A DNA stretch of 64,000 nucleotides from Deltaproteobacteria bacterium. Its GTDB lineage: Bacteria; Chloroflexota; Dehalococcoidia; Dehalococcoidales; BS750m-G39. Under the pieces are notes generated by a model that did no database searches, had not been told where the DNA came from, and saw only the letters and a program-made list of their open reading frames with translations. Below, in pieces: positions 1 through 8,491 of the stretch; the first letter of the stretch is position 1, and each line of letters opens with the position of its first letter. The stretch covers positions 140,762-204,761 of the forward strand of contig JAUVYB010000001.1 in the NCBI GenBank assembly GCA_030603275.1. The letters are read 5' to 3'. The position numbers and the translations under genes were made by a program.

Positions 1-180
1 GTCACCCAGTGCGGCCGCGCCGAGCAGGGCGTCGATAACGGCATGAGTGAGCACATCGGCGTCACTCCAGCCGTCAAGACCCTTACCGAAGGGTATCTCC
101 ACCCCCCCGATAACGAGCTTCCTCCCCTTGACCAGGGGGTGGGCATCATAGCCAATGCCAACCCGCAGCTTATTTTCCAC
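1..180 (-). CDS. ispF: 2-C-methyl-D-erythritol 2,4-cyclodiphosphate synthase, N-terminal part
   Basis: IspF cyclises CDP-methylerythritol 2-phosphate to MEcPP in the non-mevalonate isoprenoid pathway. Only the first 60 codons lie in the window; the gene runs off the left edge. The translation opens [16 protein letters not shown] and contains the metal-site residues expected of the family (Asp12, His14, His46 in [17 protein letters not shown]). The GTG start at 180 overlaps the last 11 bases of ispD, so the two are translationally coupled, as is common for this pair. Identity is clear from the motifs; the C-terminal half cannot be judged. Confidence 0.93.
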   Translation of the reverse strand, partial: MENKLRVGIGYDAHPLVKGRKLVIGGVEIPFGKGLDGWSDADVLTHAVIDALLGAAALGD

Positions 181-853
181 GCTCAAGCAGAGCCTCCGCT
201 ATTAACAGGTCATCACTGTTGGTTATCTTTATATTATCATAAGAGCCCATATAGAGCTTAACCTTATTGCCCAGTGCCTCCACCAGCGAGGCATCGTCGG
301 TCACCTCGCCTGCTGCCTTCCGGTAGGCTTTAGAGATTATACCGACACGAAACACCTGCGGAGTCTGCACCGCCCATAGATTTTGACGTGGCGGCGTCTG
401 GCGCACTATTCTATCTTCCCCGGCCATCTTAATAGTATCGATGACGGGAACGGCGGCTGCCGCCGCCCCGGTCTCTTTAGCCGCCTCCAGACCCCGCTCG
501 ATTAATTCTTTAGTCACCAGGGGGCGGGCGCCGTCGTGGATTACCACCCAGTCACATTTATCAAGCTGCTTTAGCCCCGCCGCCACCGAATCCTGCCGCC
601 TTTTCCCCCCGGCGCAGACCTCTATGGGCCTGGACCACTCCTCCCCGCCTATCAGCTTACGGCACTTTTCCACATTATTTTCACTCACTACCACTACTAT
701 CTGGTCAACTGCTTTACAGCTGTCAAAGGCATCAAGCACATAGGAAAGTGCCGGCTTTCCCCCCAATTGGACAAAGACCTTATCAACTCCGTTCATCCGC
801 CGGCTCTCCCCGGCGGCAACAATAACTGCGCCCACTTTTTGAGGGTTGTTCAT
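170..853 (-). CDS. ispD: 2-C-methyl-D-erythritol 4-phosphate cytidylyltransferase
   Basis: IspD transfers CMP from CTP to methylerythritol 4-phosphate, the third step of the non-mevalonate isoprenoid pathway. The 227-residue protein has the usual family length. It shows the glycine-rich CTP loop AAGESRRM near residue 13, then [18 protein letters not shown] and TPQVF, the standard IspD signatures. Its end overlaps the ispF start, giving an ispD-ispF unit that runs out of the window. The ATG at 853 has only a weak purine-rich stretch upstream (GGAAGATGGG). Confidence 0.95.
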   Translation of the reverse strand: MNNPQKVGAVIVAAGESRRMNGVDKVFVQLGGKPALSYVLDAFDSCKAVDQIVVVVSENNVEKCRKLIGGEEWSRPIEVCAGGKRRQDSVAAGLKQLDKCDWVVIHDGARPLVTKELIERGLEAAKETGAAAAAVPVIDTIKMAGEDRIVRQTPPRQNLWAVQTPQVFRVGIISKAYRKAAGEVTDDASLVEALGNKVKLYMGSYDNIKITNSDDLLIAEALLERGK

Positions 854-895
854 TAATTTCCCATCTTCCTTTACTGACTTAACAGACTTCTGACT

Positions 896-1507
896 CTATG
901 CCCAAGTCGGCGGGCGCTGTAAAATGAATCCATCTGCCCTTTTTACTTTATCCGGGAGAAGACTGTGGGCAAGCTTCGCCCGACCAATATGCAGATACGC
1001 ATGAGCCACACCAATGAGTTCAATGGACGAGCGTTTGGGTGGGAAGGCTACAACAACACGTTTTTGCGCAAATGTATTTTTAATAGACATGACAAGCGGT
1101 ACCAGGTCACTGTCAGCCGACAACAGTAACGCAGTATCAAATTTATTTTTAGCAGCATCTGAAAACATTTCTACTGCAATATTCACATCTGTCATCTTTT
1201 CATTTGGAACTCGGTCTTTAAACCCACAATGTGGGCACTCACGTGGATTCAGCTGGTACTTCCCATAAAATATCTCAAGGTTGGGTAAGGTTTCAAGTGC
1301 CTCAAGAAATGTAGACTGCCGCTTTTCCTTGTCTGATGACCCAATGACTCTTGCCGTGAAATATTTGGTCATGCTCAACTCTTGATTGAATTTAATGAGA
1401 TTCTGCACCAGAAGTTGAACGTTAAGCCAATAGAATCGCCGCCAGCCCTTTTCCCTTAAACCGAAATATAGGTTAAATCCATCTATGTAGGCGATAACTC
1501 TATTCAT
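896..1507 (-). CDS. NYN-domain (PIN-like) putative ribonuclease
   Basis: This 203-residue protein looks like an NYN/DUF88 protein of the PIN-like nuclease fold. Acidic residues sit in the expected places: an Asp in YIDGFNLY at the N-terminus, the central TDVNIAVEM, and SADSDLVPLV. A CPHCGFK motif in the middle may be half of a zinc site; no second clear Cys pair is seen. Members of this family are thought to be metal-dependent RNases, but the substrate is unknown. It lies between ispD and a candidate small-RNA gene, and its likely promoter (TATAAT on the minus strand at 1561-1566) overlaps the small-RNA promoter. The ATG at 1507 follows GGGGAT. Confidence 0.75.
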   Translation of the reverse strand: MNRVIAYIDGFNLYFGLREKGWRRFYWLNVQLLVQNLIKFNQELSMTKYFTARVIGSSDKEKRQSTFLEALETLPNLEIFYGKYQLNPRECPHCGFKDRVPNEKMTDVNIAVEMFSDAAKNKFDTALLLSADSDLVPLVMSIKNTFAQKRVVVAFPPKRSSIELIGVAHAYLHIGRAKLAHSLLPDKVKRADGFILQRPPTWA

Positions 1508-1551
1508 TGTATCCCCTAATCAATTTTGTTAACCATGGCGTAATAATCATA

Positions 1552-1580
1552 TTGACATTCATTATATTCTATGCTAGTAT
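1552..1580 (+). promoter_or_regulatory. Sigma70-type promoter of candidate small RNA
   Basis: TTGACA at 1552-1557 and TAGTAT at 1575-1580 with an exact 17-base spacer. It points rightward although the next gene to the right, radA, is on the other strand. Start of transcription would be near 1587. Confidence 0.7.
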
Positions 1581-1586
1581 TACCAT

Positions 1587-1651
1587 ACTACAGCGCCAGT
1601 GTGAGTAACACTGGTCCGACGGCCTTCTGTAAATACAGGAGGCCGTTTCTT
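1587..1651 (+). ncRNA. Candidate small RNA with two hairpins and intrinsic terminator
   Basis: About 65 bases lie between a consensus promoter and a strong terminator. Hairpin 1 is CCAGTGT-GAGTA-ACACTGG (1596-1614), 7 bp. Hairpin 2 is a 12-bp stem (1619-1630 with 1635-1646, one G-T wobble, loop AAAT) followed by TTCTT. No open reading frame or SD site is visible inside, and no plus-strand gene follows for more than 6 kb, so it is not a leader. The hairpin lacks a T-run on the minus strand, so it is not a radA terminator. I do not recognise the RNA family. Confidence 0.55.
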
Positions 1652-1654
1652 ACT

Positions 1655-3028
1655 TTAACTCCTCTTTACCAGCCCCACCCTTATCGCCTCCCTCAGCGTG
1701 CTCACCGGGACAATCTTTATATTTTTAGGATTTGAAATATTAGCTCCGGCCCTGGGCACCAGGCAGCGCTTGAATCCCAGCCGGGCGGCTTCGGCCACCC
1801 TTCGGTCCAGCTGGGAGACGGCTCTCAGCTCACCGCTCAAGCCCACCTCCCCCACCGCCGCCAGCTGCGGGTCGACGGCAATATCTCTGGCGCTGGAGGC
1901 GATGGCCAGGGCAATACCCAAATCAGCCGCCGGCTCGGCGACCTTCAGCCCGCCGGTGACATTGGCGATAATATCCTGGTTGCCCAGCCTTAAATTCGCC
2001 CTCTTGGTCAGCACGGCGGTAATCAGCAATAAACGCCCGAAGTCAACCCCGTTGGCGGTGCGCCGGGGCAAGCCAAAAGATGTGGGCGTGGTCAGGGCTT
2101 GAATCTCCACCAGCAGGGGACGGCTGCCCTCCAGTGTGGGCACCACCGCCGAGCCGATGGCCTCCCCCCACCGCTGGGATAGGAAGGCTTTGGACGGGTT
2201 GTCCACCTCCACCAGCCCCTCCTGCTTCATCTCAAAGACGCCCACCTCGTTGGTGGAGCCGAAGCGGTTTTTCACCCCCCGCAGCAGCCGGTAGGCACTG
2301 AAGGGCTCGCCCTCAAGATAGAGAACCACATCAACTATATGCTCCAGTACTCTGGGACCGGCGATAGCGCCGTCCTTGGTCACATGGCCGGCCACGAAAA
2401 CGGGCACGGCGCTGGGCTTGGCCCAGTGCATCAGCCTCAGGGTGCACTCCCGCACCTGGCCGATGCTGCCCGCCCCCGAATCCAGCTCGGGGAGGTAAAC
2501 CGCCTGTATGGAATCGATGACCACCAGCGACGGGGCCAGTTGCTCCAGGTGGCTCAGGATAGCCCCCAGGTCGGTTTCGGAAAGCAGGTAAAGCCTCTCC
2601 CCGCTTATTCCCAGCCGCTCCGCCCTTAGCCTTATTTGAGATAACGTCTCCTCGCCGGAGACATAGGCAACCTTGCCCCCCGCCCCGGCCACCAGAGCCG
2701 AAATCTGTAGCAGCAGGGTGGACTTGCCGATACCGGGCTCACCCCCGACGAGCACCAGCGAGCCGGCCACCACCCCTCCCCCCAACACCCGGTTCACCTC
2801 AGCCATAGGCAGGGGAAGGCGGTCGGAGGAATTAATGGCCACCTGGGATAGCTCGCGGGGCGGGTTTTCCAGGGCGGAGACGTTAGGCGGAGCCGCCGCG
2901 GTCACCCTGGTCTCAGCAAAGGTATTCCACTCCTGGCAGTTAGGGCAGCGCCCCAGCCACTTGAGGCTCTCCTTGCCGCAGTTCTGGCAGACAAAGATAG
3001 TCCTGGCTGATTTATCTGATTTACCCAC
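1655..3028 (-). CDS. radA: DNA repair protein RadA
   Basis: RadA is a RecA-related ATPase that helps branch migration and processing of recombination intermediates. The 457 residues show all three parts: a C4 zinc finger (Cys14, Cys17, Cys28, Cys31), a RecA core with Walker A GEPGIGKST at 96-104 and the RadA-specific KNRFGS motif, and a C-terminal Lon-protease-like domain containing the ANVTGGLKV and GEVGLSGELR stretches. The GTG start has no clear SD sequence. Upstream is a repeat-rich gap, so transcription probably begins there. Confidence 0.97.
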   Translation of the reverse strand: MGKSDKSARTIFVCQNCGKESLKWLGRCPNCQEWNTFAETRVTAAAPPNVSALENPPRELSQVAINSSDRLPLPMAEVNRVLGGGVVAGSLVLVGGEPGIGKSTLLLQISALVAGAGGKVAYVSGEETLSQIRLRAERLGISGERLYLLSETDLGAILSHLEQLAPSLVVIDSIQAVYLPELDSGAGSIGQVRECTLRLMHWAKPSAVPVFVAGHVTKDGAIAGPRVLEHIVDVVLYLEGEPFSAYRLLRGVKNRFGSTNEVGVFEMKQEGLVEVDNPSKAFLSQRWGEAIGSAVVPTLEGSRPLLVEIQALTTPTSFGLPRRTANGVDFGRLLLITAVLTKRANLRLGNQDIIANVTGGLKVAEPAADLGIALAIASSARDIAVDPQLAAVGEVGLSGELRAVSQLDRRVAEAARLGFKRCLVPRAGANISNPKNIKIVPVSTLREAIRVGLVKRS

Positions 3029-3308
3029 GGAATGACTTTAACTGATTCAGAGGGGTATTTCAAGGGGATTTAAGGGAACCCTATCCCCTTTATGCACCCT
3101 AAAAAATCTTTGATTTTTCAGGGAACCCGCTTTATCCCCTTCCCCTTGCCAAGGGGAAGGGGAATTATTTTTTAGAAAGAGGGGCTAACGCCCCTCTTAA
3201 ACTCCCCATTAGATAGGGATTTCCCCCTCCCCTTCTCCCCCCTCCCAACAAAACGAGGGGTTAAAGACACAGCCCTATAGGGCGGGAGGGTGGGAAGAAA
3301 AACCACCG
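3029..3308. repeat. Intergenic region built of palindromic repeats
   Basis: This gap between radA and the decarboxylase beta-subunit gene holds no credible gene. It contains three palindromes: 3097-3123 (CCCT-A/T stem-AGGG), a CCCCTTCCCC/GGGGAAGGGG hairpin at about 3137-3163, and 3177-3198 (AAGAGGGGC-TAAC-GCCCCTCTT). A 36-base block at 3260-3295 recurs inverted at 8561-8597. The 3177 hairpin recurs at 8628, 9554 and 63777. This looks like a composite dispersed element. Confidence 0.7.
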
Positions 3309-4484
3309 CTACATAAGCATGCCCAGCAGTATGCCGGCAACTACGGAAGTGGCAACTGCCCCCGCCATATTGGGCCCCATGGCATGCATCAGCAGGAAGT
3401 TTCTCGGGTTAGCCTCCTGCCCCATCTTCTGCACCACTCTGGCCGACATCGGGATAGCCGATACACCGGCGGCGCCTATCAGCGGGTTTATCTTTTCCTT
3501 GAGGAAGAGGTTGACCAGCTTGGCCGTCCACAGCCCGCCGGCGGTGCCGAAGGCAAAGGCTACTATGGCCAGCCCGATAATGGCCAGGGTCTGGCCGGTA
3601 AGGAATACCGAGGCCGGCATCAGCGCCCCCACCGTTATTCCCAGCAGGAAGGTGAGGACATCGATAAACACCCCACCCGCCGCCTGGGCCAGCCTATCGG
3701 TAACCCCGCTGACCCGCAGCAGGTTGCCGAACATGAACATGCCGATAAGGGGTACCGACTTGGGCACGAGCAGGGCGGCGACCAGAAATACAATTATGGG
3801 GAAGAGAATCTCCTCCAGCTTGGAGACCTGGCGCAGCTGGGGTTTCATAACTATGGCCCGCTCTTTTTTGGTGGTCAGCAGCCTTATTATCGGCGGCTGG
3901 AGAATAGGCACCAGGGCCATGTAAGAATAGGCTACCAGCGTAATCGGGCCCAGCAGCCGCGGGGCCAGGGCGGCGGTGAGGAAAACGGTAGGCGGCCCAT
4001 CGGAGCCGCCGATGATGCCGACACAGGCCGCCTCGTTTACGGTAAACATCCCGGAAACGTAGGCGATGATAAATACAATGAAAACACCCAGCTGGGCGGC
4101 GGCGCCGAAGAGAAAGGATACGGGACGGGCGATAGTAGGCCTGAAATCGGTCATGGCGCCTACCCCCAGGAAGATGAGCAGCGGAATTACCTCGGATTCA
4201 ATCCCGTAGGTGTAGAGAATATTTAATAATCCTATCTCGCCCCTGCCTATGGCCTGTATCAGCCCGCCTAAAGTCGGCACCTCGGCGGGGAAGCCCTCGG
4301 CGGAATACACCATCATGCCGCCGAGGGGAAGATTGACCATAAGGATACCGAAGCCTATCGGCACTAACAAAATGGGCTCCATCTTCCTGGCGATGCCAAG
4401 GTAGATAAGGAGCCCGGCGATTAAGAACATTATAATATTGCCCCAGCTTAATGAGCCGAAGGCGGTTTCGTAGAGGCCAAACAC
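3309..4484 (-). CDS. Sodium-translocating decarboxylase beta subunit (OadB/MmdB/GcdB family)
   Basis: The beta subunit is the membrane carboxybiotin decarboxylase that couples CO2 release to Na+ export in oxaloacetate, methylmalonyl-CoA and glutaconyl-CoA decarboxylases. The 391-residue protein has about ten hydrophobic segments and the family motif GIIGGSDGPPTVF, with the conserved C-terminal PRNFLLMHAMGPNMAG stretch. The GTG start directly follows the stop codon of the gamma-like gene, and a biotin carrier lies just upstream, forming a three-gene operon. No carboxyltransferase alpha subunit lies next to it, so the substrate cannot be told. Confidence 0.92.
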   Translation of the reverse strand: MFGLYETAFGSLSWGNIIMFLIAGLLIYLGIARKMEPILLVPIGFGILMVNLPLGGMMVYSAEGFPAEVPTLGGLIQAIGRGEIGLLNILYTYGIESEVIPLLIFLGVGAMTDFRPTIARPVSFLFGAAAQLGVFIVFIIAYVSGMFTVNEAACVGIIGGSDGPPTVFLTAALAPRLLGPITLVAYSYMALVPILQPPIIRLLTTKKERAIVMKPQLRQVSKLEEILFPIIVFLVAALLVPKSVPLIGMFMFGNLLRVSGVTDRLAQAAGGVFIDVLTFLLGITVGALMPASVFLTGQTLAIIGLAIVAFAFGTAGGLWTAKLVNLFLKEKINPLIGAAGVSAIPMSARVVQKMGQEANPRNFLLMHAMGPNMAGAVATSVVAGILLGMLM

Positions 4485-4637
4485 CTACTTATCCTTTGCC
4501 GGAGTCTCTTTAGTCCTGGCTCCGGTTTTTTGTATTATCAGTCCCACTATCCAGGCCACCAGGGACAGGATGACCAAAACGAGTACGGTCACCCCAAAGC
4601 CACCACCGGCAATCCTGGCTATTAAACCCCAGTCCAT
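4485..4637 (-). CDS. Decarboxylase gamma-subunit-like small membrane protein (OadG-like)
   Basis: This 50-residue gene starts MDWGLIARIAGGGFG, then has one membrane helix (VTVLVLVILSLVAWIVGLII) and a short charged tail KTGARTKETPAKDK. This layout (helix plus charged or Pro-rich tail) fits OadG/MmdD-type subunits, which assemble the decarboxylase complex. Position is the main support: it sits between the biotin carrier and the beta subunit, with its TAG touching the beta-subunit GTG. The ATG is preceded by AAGGGAT. It is shorter than typical OadG. Confidence 0.7.
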   Translation of the reverse strand: MDWGLIARIAGGGFGVTVLVLVILSLVAWIVGLIIQKTGARTKETPAKDK

Positions 4638-4670
4638 AATCTTAAATATCCCTTAAATTTAATAAACCTG

Positions 4671-4892
4671 TCAATATTCAATGATAGCTACTAAATCACC
4701 GGCCTCAACCACCTGCCCCACCGCAAGCTCTATCTTGGCAACGGTGCCGGCCACCGGAGCCAGTATCGGATTTTCCATCTTCATTGATTCTAACAGGCAG
4801 ACCACATCCCCCTCACCAACCTTATCCCCCACTTTAACATTCACACTGGTGATTTTACCCGTTATCGGTATCTCAATATTCTCCTGTGACAA
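4671..4892 (-). CDS. Biotin carboxyl carrier protein, decarboxylase-associated
   Basis: A 73-residue biotinyl domain. It carries the biotinylation motif ESMKMEN (Lys at about residue 38) between the two halves of the lipoyl/biotinyl sandwich (IEIPITGKITSVNVKVGD and GTVAKIELAVGQVVEAGD). It would shuttle CO2 from a carboxyltransferase to the membrane beta subunit encoded two genes downstream. The TTG start has a good GGAG site seven bases upstream. It lacks the long Pro/Ala linker of OadA or MmdC, so it is a minimal free carrier. Confidence 0.9.
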   Translation of the reverse strand: MSQENIEIPITGKITSVNVKVGDKVGEGDVVCLLESMKMENPILAPVAGTVAKIELAVGQVVEAGDLVAIIEY

Positions 4893-4923
4893 TTTCTGGT
4901 CTCCTTTCTTCTTATCCGCGTCT

Positions 4924-5055
4924 TTAAGCCTTATCGGCGTCGATTTTACCCGCTATCAAACCCACCGCCATCTGGGCAAACTGAAAGGGCGGCTCCGGTA
5001 TTATCCCGTTGTTCCCGCCCTTTTCATGCAAAAGCTGCCCTGTTAGCCATATGAA
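4924..5055 (-). other. Short open frame continuing in the clpC frame after its stop
   Basis: After the clpC TAA, the same frame stays open for 43 codons, ending at TAA 4924-4926. The translation contains GIIPEPPFQFAQMAVGLIAG, which looks protein-like. There is no ATG; a TTG could start it. It might be a small gene, the remains of a longer clpC tail, or chance. I do not recognise it. Confidence 0.2.
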
Positions 5056-7758
5056 TTACGCTTTATCGTCTCCCAGCAATGCTCCCACGGCGGCCATGCC
5101 CGGGAAAGGTTGCTCATCTGTTTTCAGCACAATTTCACTATCGGCAACATCAATCAAAGCCTTGGAAACATAGCTATTCATTTTTAGATGTTCCAGAAGA
5201 TCACCGTTGTCCTGGATTATCTTTTCTATATCCGCTTTCAAGTCCTCCGCGCTGTAAACGGTAAGCAGGTTCTCGGAACTCTCCACGCTGAAGACGCCCT
5301 TCAATGCCTTGATAGCGTCCGGGATAGCCGGGGGAATCTCAGTCAGTTCCGCCTCAACCTCAAAAACCTTGTCAAAGACCTTAAATTCGCTGCGGAGCAC
5401 CGATTCGGAAAGCTTATCCTCAATCATGTCCTGAATTGCCCGGCGTAAGGGCCTGGCCCCGAAGACCTCATCATAGCCCTTCTCCCCCAGGAAATCTTTG
5501 GCGGCATCGGTCACCTCCAGTTTTATCTCCTTCTCCGCCAACTGCTTTGAAACCTGGGAAAGCATCAGGTCAACTATCCTGCGGATATTATCCTTGCTCA
5601 GGGAATGGAACACCACCACCCCGTCGATGCGGTTCAAGAACTCGGGGCGGAAGGTCTTCTTCAGCTCATCAAGCAGCTTCTCCTTCATTTTATCGTAGTC
5701 CATCTGCTGGGTCTTGGCCTCATCGTCGCGCAAGGCAAAACCGATAGTGCCGCTCTTCTTTATGAGCTTGGCGCCGATGTTGCTGGTCATGATGATAATG
5801 CAATTGCGGAAATCAACCCGCCGGCCCTTGGCATCAGTCAGGTGTCCGTCGTCAAATATCTGCAAGAGGATGTTAAAGACATCCTCGTGGGCCTTCTCAA
5901 TCTCATCCAGGAGTATGGCGCAATACGACTTGCGCCTCACCGCCTCGGTAAGCTGCCCGCCCTCGTCATAGCCGACATACCCCGGAGGCGCCCCGACCAG
6001 CCGGGCCACGGTATGCCTCTCCATAAACTCGGACATATCCAGCCTTATCAGGGTATCCTCGCTGCCGAACATAAACTCGGCCAGGGCTCTAACCAGCTCC
6101 GTCTTACCCACGCCGGTAGGGCCGAGAAAGATGAAATTACCTATGGGGTGCCTCGGGTCTTTGATTCCGGCCCGGGCCCGCCTAACCGCCCGGGAGATGG
6201 TATTAATCGCCTCATCTTGGCCGATAATGCGCTTATGCAGAACTTCTTCCATCTGAAGCAGGCGGCTGGTCTCGTCAGAAGCCAGCTGCACCACCGGAAT
6301 GCCGGTCCACATACTAACCACCTCGGCTATATCCTCGGCGGTGACCACCGGCTTCGCCTGCTCCCGCTCCGTCTGCCAGTCATCCTCCATCTGCTTTATC
6401 TTCTCTTCCATCTGGAGCTCACGCTGGCGCAGCTCGGCGGCATACTCGTACTGCTGAGAGGTAAGTGCCGCTTCTTTGTCCTTCTGCACGCTCTCCTGGG
6501 CGCGCCTGGCTTCCTTCAGGGTAACCGGTATCGTCCGGCGTCTAATTCTCACTCTGGACGATGCCTCGTCAATCAGGTCGATAGCCTTGTCGGGCATAAA
6601 GCGGTCGGGAATATACCTGGAAGCTAACGTTGCCGCGGCACTCAGTGCCTCGGCACTTATGGTCAGCTGGTGATGCTCCTCATAGCGCTCCTTAACCCCG
6701 TTCAAGATATCCAGCGTCTCATCTACAGAAGGCTCTTCCACCAAAACGGGCTGGAAGCGCCGCTCCAGGGCGGCATCACGCTCTACATACTTACGGTAAT
6801 CATCAAGGGTGGTAGCGCCGATGCACTGCAGCTCACCCCGTGCCAGGGATGGTTTGAGGATATTAGCGGCATCAACCGCCCCCTCCGCCGCCCCGGCACC
6901 CACCATTGTATGAAATTCATCTATAAACAGCACGCAGTTACCGGCGGCCTTTATCTCATCGACGACCTTCTTCAACCGCTCCTCGAACTCACCGCGGTAC
7001 TTTGTACCGGCCACCACCGCCCCCATATCCAGGGTAACAATCCTCTTCCCCTCCAGCGTCTCCGGCACTTCGCCGGCGATGATGCGGTGGGCCAGGCCCT
7101 CAACGATGGCTGTTTTGCCAACCCCCGGCTCACCAATCAGCGCCGGGTTATTCTTGGTGCGGCGGCTAAGAATCTGAACTACCCGTTCTATTTCCTTATT
7201 CCGCCCGATAACCGGGTCAAGCTTACCGGCGGTAGCCGCCGCCGTTAAATCAATACCAAGCTGGTCTAAAGCCGGCGTGCGGCTGGTAGTGCGGATCGGC
7301 CTGGCTCTGGCCACCCCCTCCCCCAGCACCTTGGAAGCCTCGGCACGCGCCCGCTCCAGGGTAACGCCAAAACTATCCAGGACGTCGGAGGCTACCCCGC
7401 CACCTTCACGCAAAAGACCGAGCAACAGGTGCTCGGTCCCGATATAGTTATGGCCAAGGTGGCGCGCTTCGTCTATAGCCAGCTCAATGATACGCTTGGC
7501 CCTGGGGGTAAGCCCGATTTCACCGGTGCTCGGCTTCTCGCCGCGCCCGATAATAAACTCCACCGCCGAGCGCGCCTTATTCAAGCCCACGCCCAGGTTA
7601 GCCAGGACCTTAGCGCCAACCCCTTCCTCCTCCCGCAGCAGACCGAGCAGGATATGCTCGGTGCCGATATAGGTATGGTTGAAGTGCTGGGCCTCTTCCT
7701 GGGCTAAAGTGAGGACTCTGCGTGCTCGTTCGGAAAACTTCTCAAATCGGCTAGCCAT
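5056..7758 (-). CDS. clpC: ATP-dependent Clp protease ATP-binding subunit ClpC
   Basis: ClpC is a Hsp100 unfoldase that feeds proteins to ClpP. Domains in order: two Clp_N repeats (about 1-150), AAA+ module 1 with Walker A GEPGVGKT at 209-216, a UVR-type coiled middle region near 430, AAA+ module 2 with GPTGVGKT near 550, and the ClpB-type D2 C-terminal region. At 900 residues it is about 80-90 longer than usual ClpC; the extra C-terminal part starts near [20 protein letters not shown] and is not a known Clp segment. ATG 7758 has AGGTGAG upstream. The promoter lies right at the end of 5S rRNA. Confidence 0.95.
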   Translation of the reverse strand: MASRFEKFSERARRVLTLAQEEAQHFNHTYIGTEHILLGLLREEEGVGAKVLANLGVGLNKARSAVEFIIGRGEKPSTGEIGLTPRAKRIIELAIDEARHLGHNYIGTEHLLLGLLREGGGVASDVLDSFGVTLERARAEASKVLGEGVARARPIRTTSRTPALDQLGIDLTAAATAGKLDPVIGRNKEIERVVQILSRRTKNNPALIGEPGVGKTAIVEGLAHRIIAGEVPETLEGKRIVTLDMGAVVAGTKYRGEFEERLKKVVDEIKAAGNCVLFIDEFHTMVGAGAAEGAVDAANILKPSLARGELQCIGATTLDDYRKYVERDAALERRFQPVLVEEPSVDETLDILNGVKERYEEHHQLTISAEALSAAATLASRYIPDRFMPDKAIDLIDEASSRVRIRRRTIPVTLKEARRAQESVQKDKEAALTSQQYEYAAELRQRELQMEEKIKQMEDDWQTEREQAKPVVTAEDIAEVVSMWTGIPVVQLASDETSRLLQMEEVLHKRIIGQDEAINTISRAVRRARAGIKDPRHPIGNFIFLGPTGVGKTELVRALAEFMFGSEDTLIRLDMSEFMERHTVARLVGAPPGYVGYDEGGQLTEAVRRKSYCAILLDEIEKAHEDVFNILLQIFDDGHLTDAKGRRVDFRNCIIIMTSNIGAKLIKKSGTIGFALRDDEAKTQQMDYDKMKEKLLDELKKTFRPEFLNRIDGVVVFHSLSKDNIRRIVDLMLSQVSKQLAEKEIKLEVTDAAKDFLGEKGYDEVFGARPLRRAIQDMIEDKLSESVLRSEFKVFDKVFEVEAELTEIPPAIPDAIKALKGVFSVESSENLLTVYSAEDLKADIEKIIQDNGDLLEHLKMNSYVSKALIDVADSEIVLKTDEQPFPGMAAVGALLGDDKA

Positions 7759-7774
7759 AACTCACCTATATTCA

Positions 7775-7803
7775 ATTATAAAGCAAGCCAAAGTAAAGGT
7801 CAA
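7775..7803 (-). promoter_or_regulatory. clpC promoter
   Basis: On the minus strand TTGACC (7798-7803) and TATAAT (7775-7780) with a 17-base spacer. The predicted start near 7768 gives a leader of about ten bases that is mostly the AGGTGAG ribosome site. The -35 box lies only five bases past the 5S rRNA 3' end. No CIRCE or CtsR-like operator was seen. Confidence 0.75.
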
Positions 7804-7807
7804 AAGC

Positions 7808-7928
7808 CTCCTGGCAGTGGCATATTTTCCACAAGGGGTTGCCCCCTCAGTATCGTCCGCGCTAGGGCGTTTCACTTCCGTGTTCGGAATGGGAACGGGT
7901 GGTGCCACCCCGCTCTAACCACCAGAAG
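7808..7928 (-). rRNA. rrf: 5S ribosomal RNA
   Basis: About 121 bases. The 5' CTTCTGG and 3' CCAGGAG ends pair as helix I, and the internal CCCGTTCCCATTCCGAACAC stretch is the universal 5S core. It has its own promoter and stands 2.3 kb downstream of the 23S gene, with unrelated genes on the other strand between them. No clear terminator lies between 5S and clpC. Confidence 0.97.
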
Positions 7929-7937
7929 GCAAAGTTT

Positions 7938-7966
7938 ATTCTAGCACACTTTCCAAAACAAAACAA
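7938..7966 (-). promoter_or_regulatory. 5S rRNA promoter (extended -10)
   Basis: On the minus strand TAGAAT (7938-7943) is preceded by TGC, an extended -10. A weaker TTGTTT lies 17 bases upstream as the -35. It would start transcription a few bases before the 5S gene, showing that 5S is transcribed separately from 23S. Confidence 0.6.
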
Positions 7967-8070
7967 AGGGGCTAAAGGGGTATTTTTGTACCATATGGCA
8001 GAAAGGGGGTTAAGAGCAATAGATTTAGTTCACAATCTGTTGTATACTTGAGCATAAGGAGACCATATTT

Positions 8071-8289
8071 ATGGAACAAACTTTCGAAGCCACCATCGAG
8101 AAGCGTGAAAAATGGTACATCGGCTGGGTAGACGCTGTCCCCGGGGCTTTTAGTCAGGGAAAGACGGTTAAAGAGGTAGAGGAAAACCTGAAGGAAGCAG
8201 TTCAACTCATACTTGAAAGTCAGCGGGACTTAAGAGACCAAAAGGCAACTGGGGAAATCCTTAAGAGAAAAATCCAGGTTAAAGTTTAG
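8071..8289 (+). CDS. HicB-like antitoxin
   Basis: A 72-residue HicB-type protein. The short beta-strand core includes WYIGWVDAVPGAFSQGKTVKEVEENL, split here as WYIGWVDAVPGAFSQG and TVKEVEENLKEA, which is the RNase-H-like partial fold typical of HicB. HicB normally neutralises HicA and often binds the operon promoter. Here no separate DNA-binding domain is visible, as in the shortest family members. A TATACT box lies at about 8043 and AAGGAG about 11 bases before the ATG. The hicA-like gene follows four bases after the stop. The pair sits between 5S and 23S rRNA on the opposite strand. Confidence 0.8.
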   Translation: MEQTFEATIEKREKWYIGWVDAVPGAFSQGKTVKEVEENLKEAVQLILESQRDLRDQKATGEILKRKIQVKV

Positions 8290-8293
8290 TTCC

Positions 8294-8491
8294 GTGAAAC
8301 GCCGTGACCTCGTCAGCCACCTGATAAAAGAAGGCTGTGTTCTCCATCGCGAGGGTGCAAAACATACAGTTTTCCTGAATCCAGAAAATGGGCATATCAC
8401 CACCGTTCCCCGTCACCGGGAAATAGAAACCCTTCTAGCCAGGAAGATATGCCGGCAATTAGATATCCCCCTCCCCAAGACAGGAGACTAG
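8294..8491 (+). CDS. HicA-like mRNA interferase toxin
   Basis: A 65-residue protein of the HicA (dsRBD-like, YcfA) family. It has the opening RRDLVSHLIKEGCVLHREG, the catalytic-type His in GAKHTVF, and the TVPRH motif before the last helix. HicA toxins cleave mRNA and are held in check by HicB. The GTG start lies four bases after the hicB-like stop, so they are co-transcribed with antitoxin first, the reverse of the E. coli order. The family usually has Ser-His-His or similar; here it is Ala-Lys-His. Confidence 0.8.
   Translation: MKRRDLVSHLIKEGCVLHREGAKHTVFLNPENGHITTVPRHREIETLLARKICRQLDIPLPKTGD

Noticed and set aside
3029..3300. CRISPR array
   Set aside because: Repeats here and elsewhere are dispersed palindromes, not regularly spaced direct repeats; no cas gene is present.
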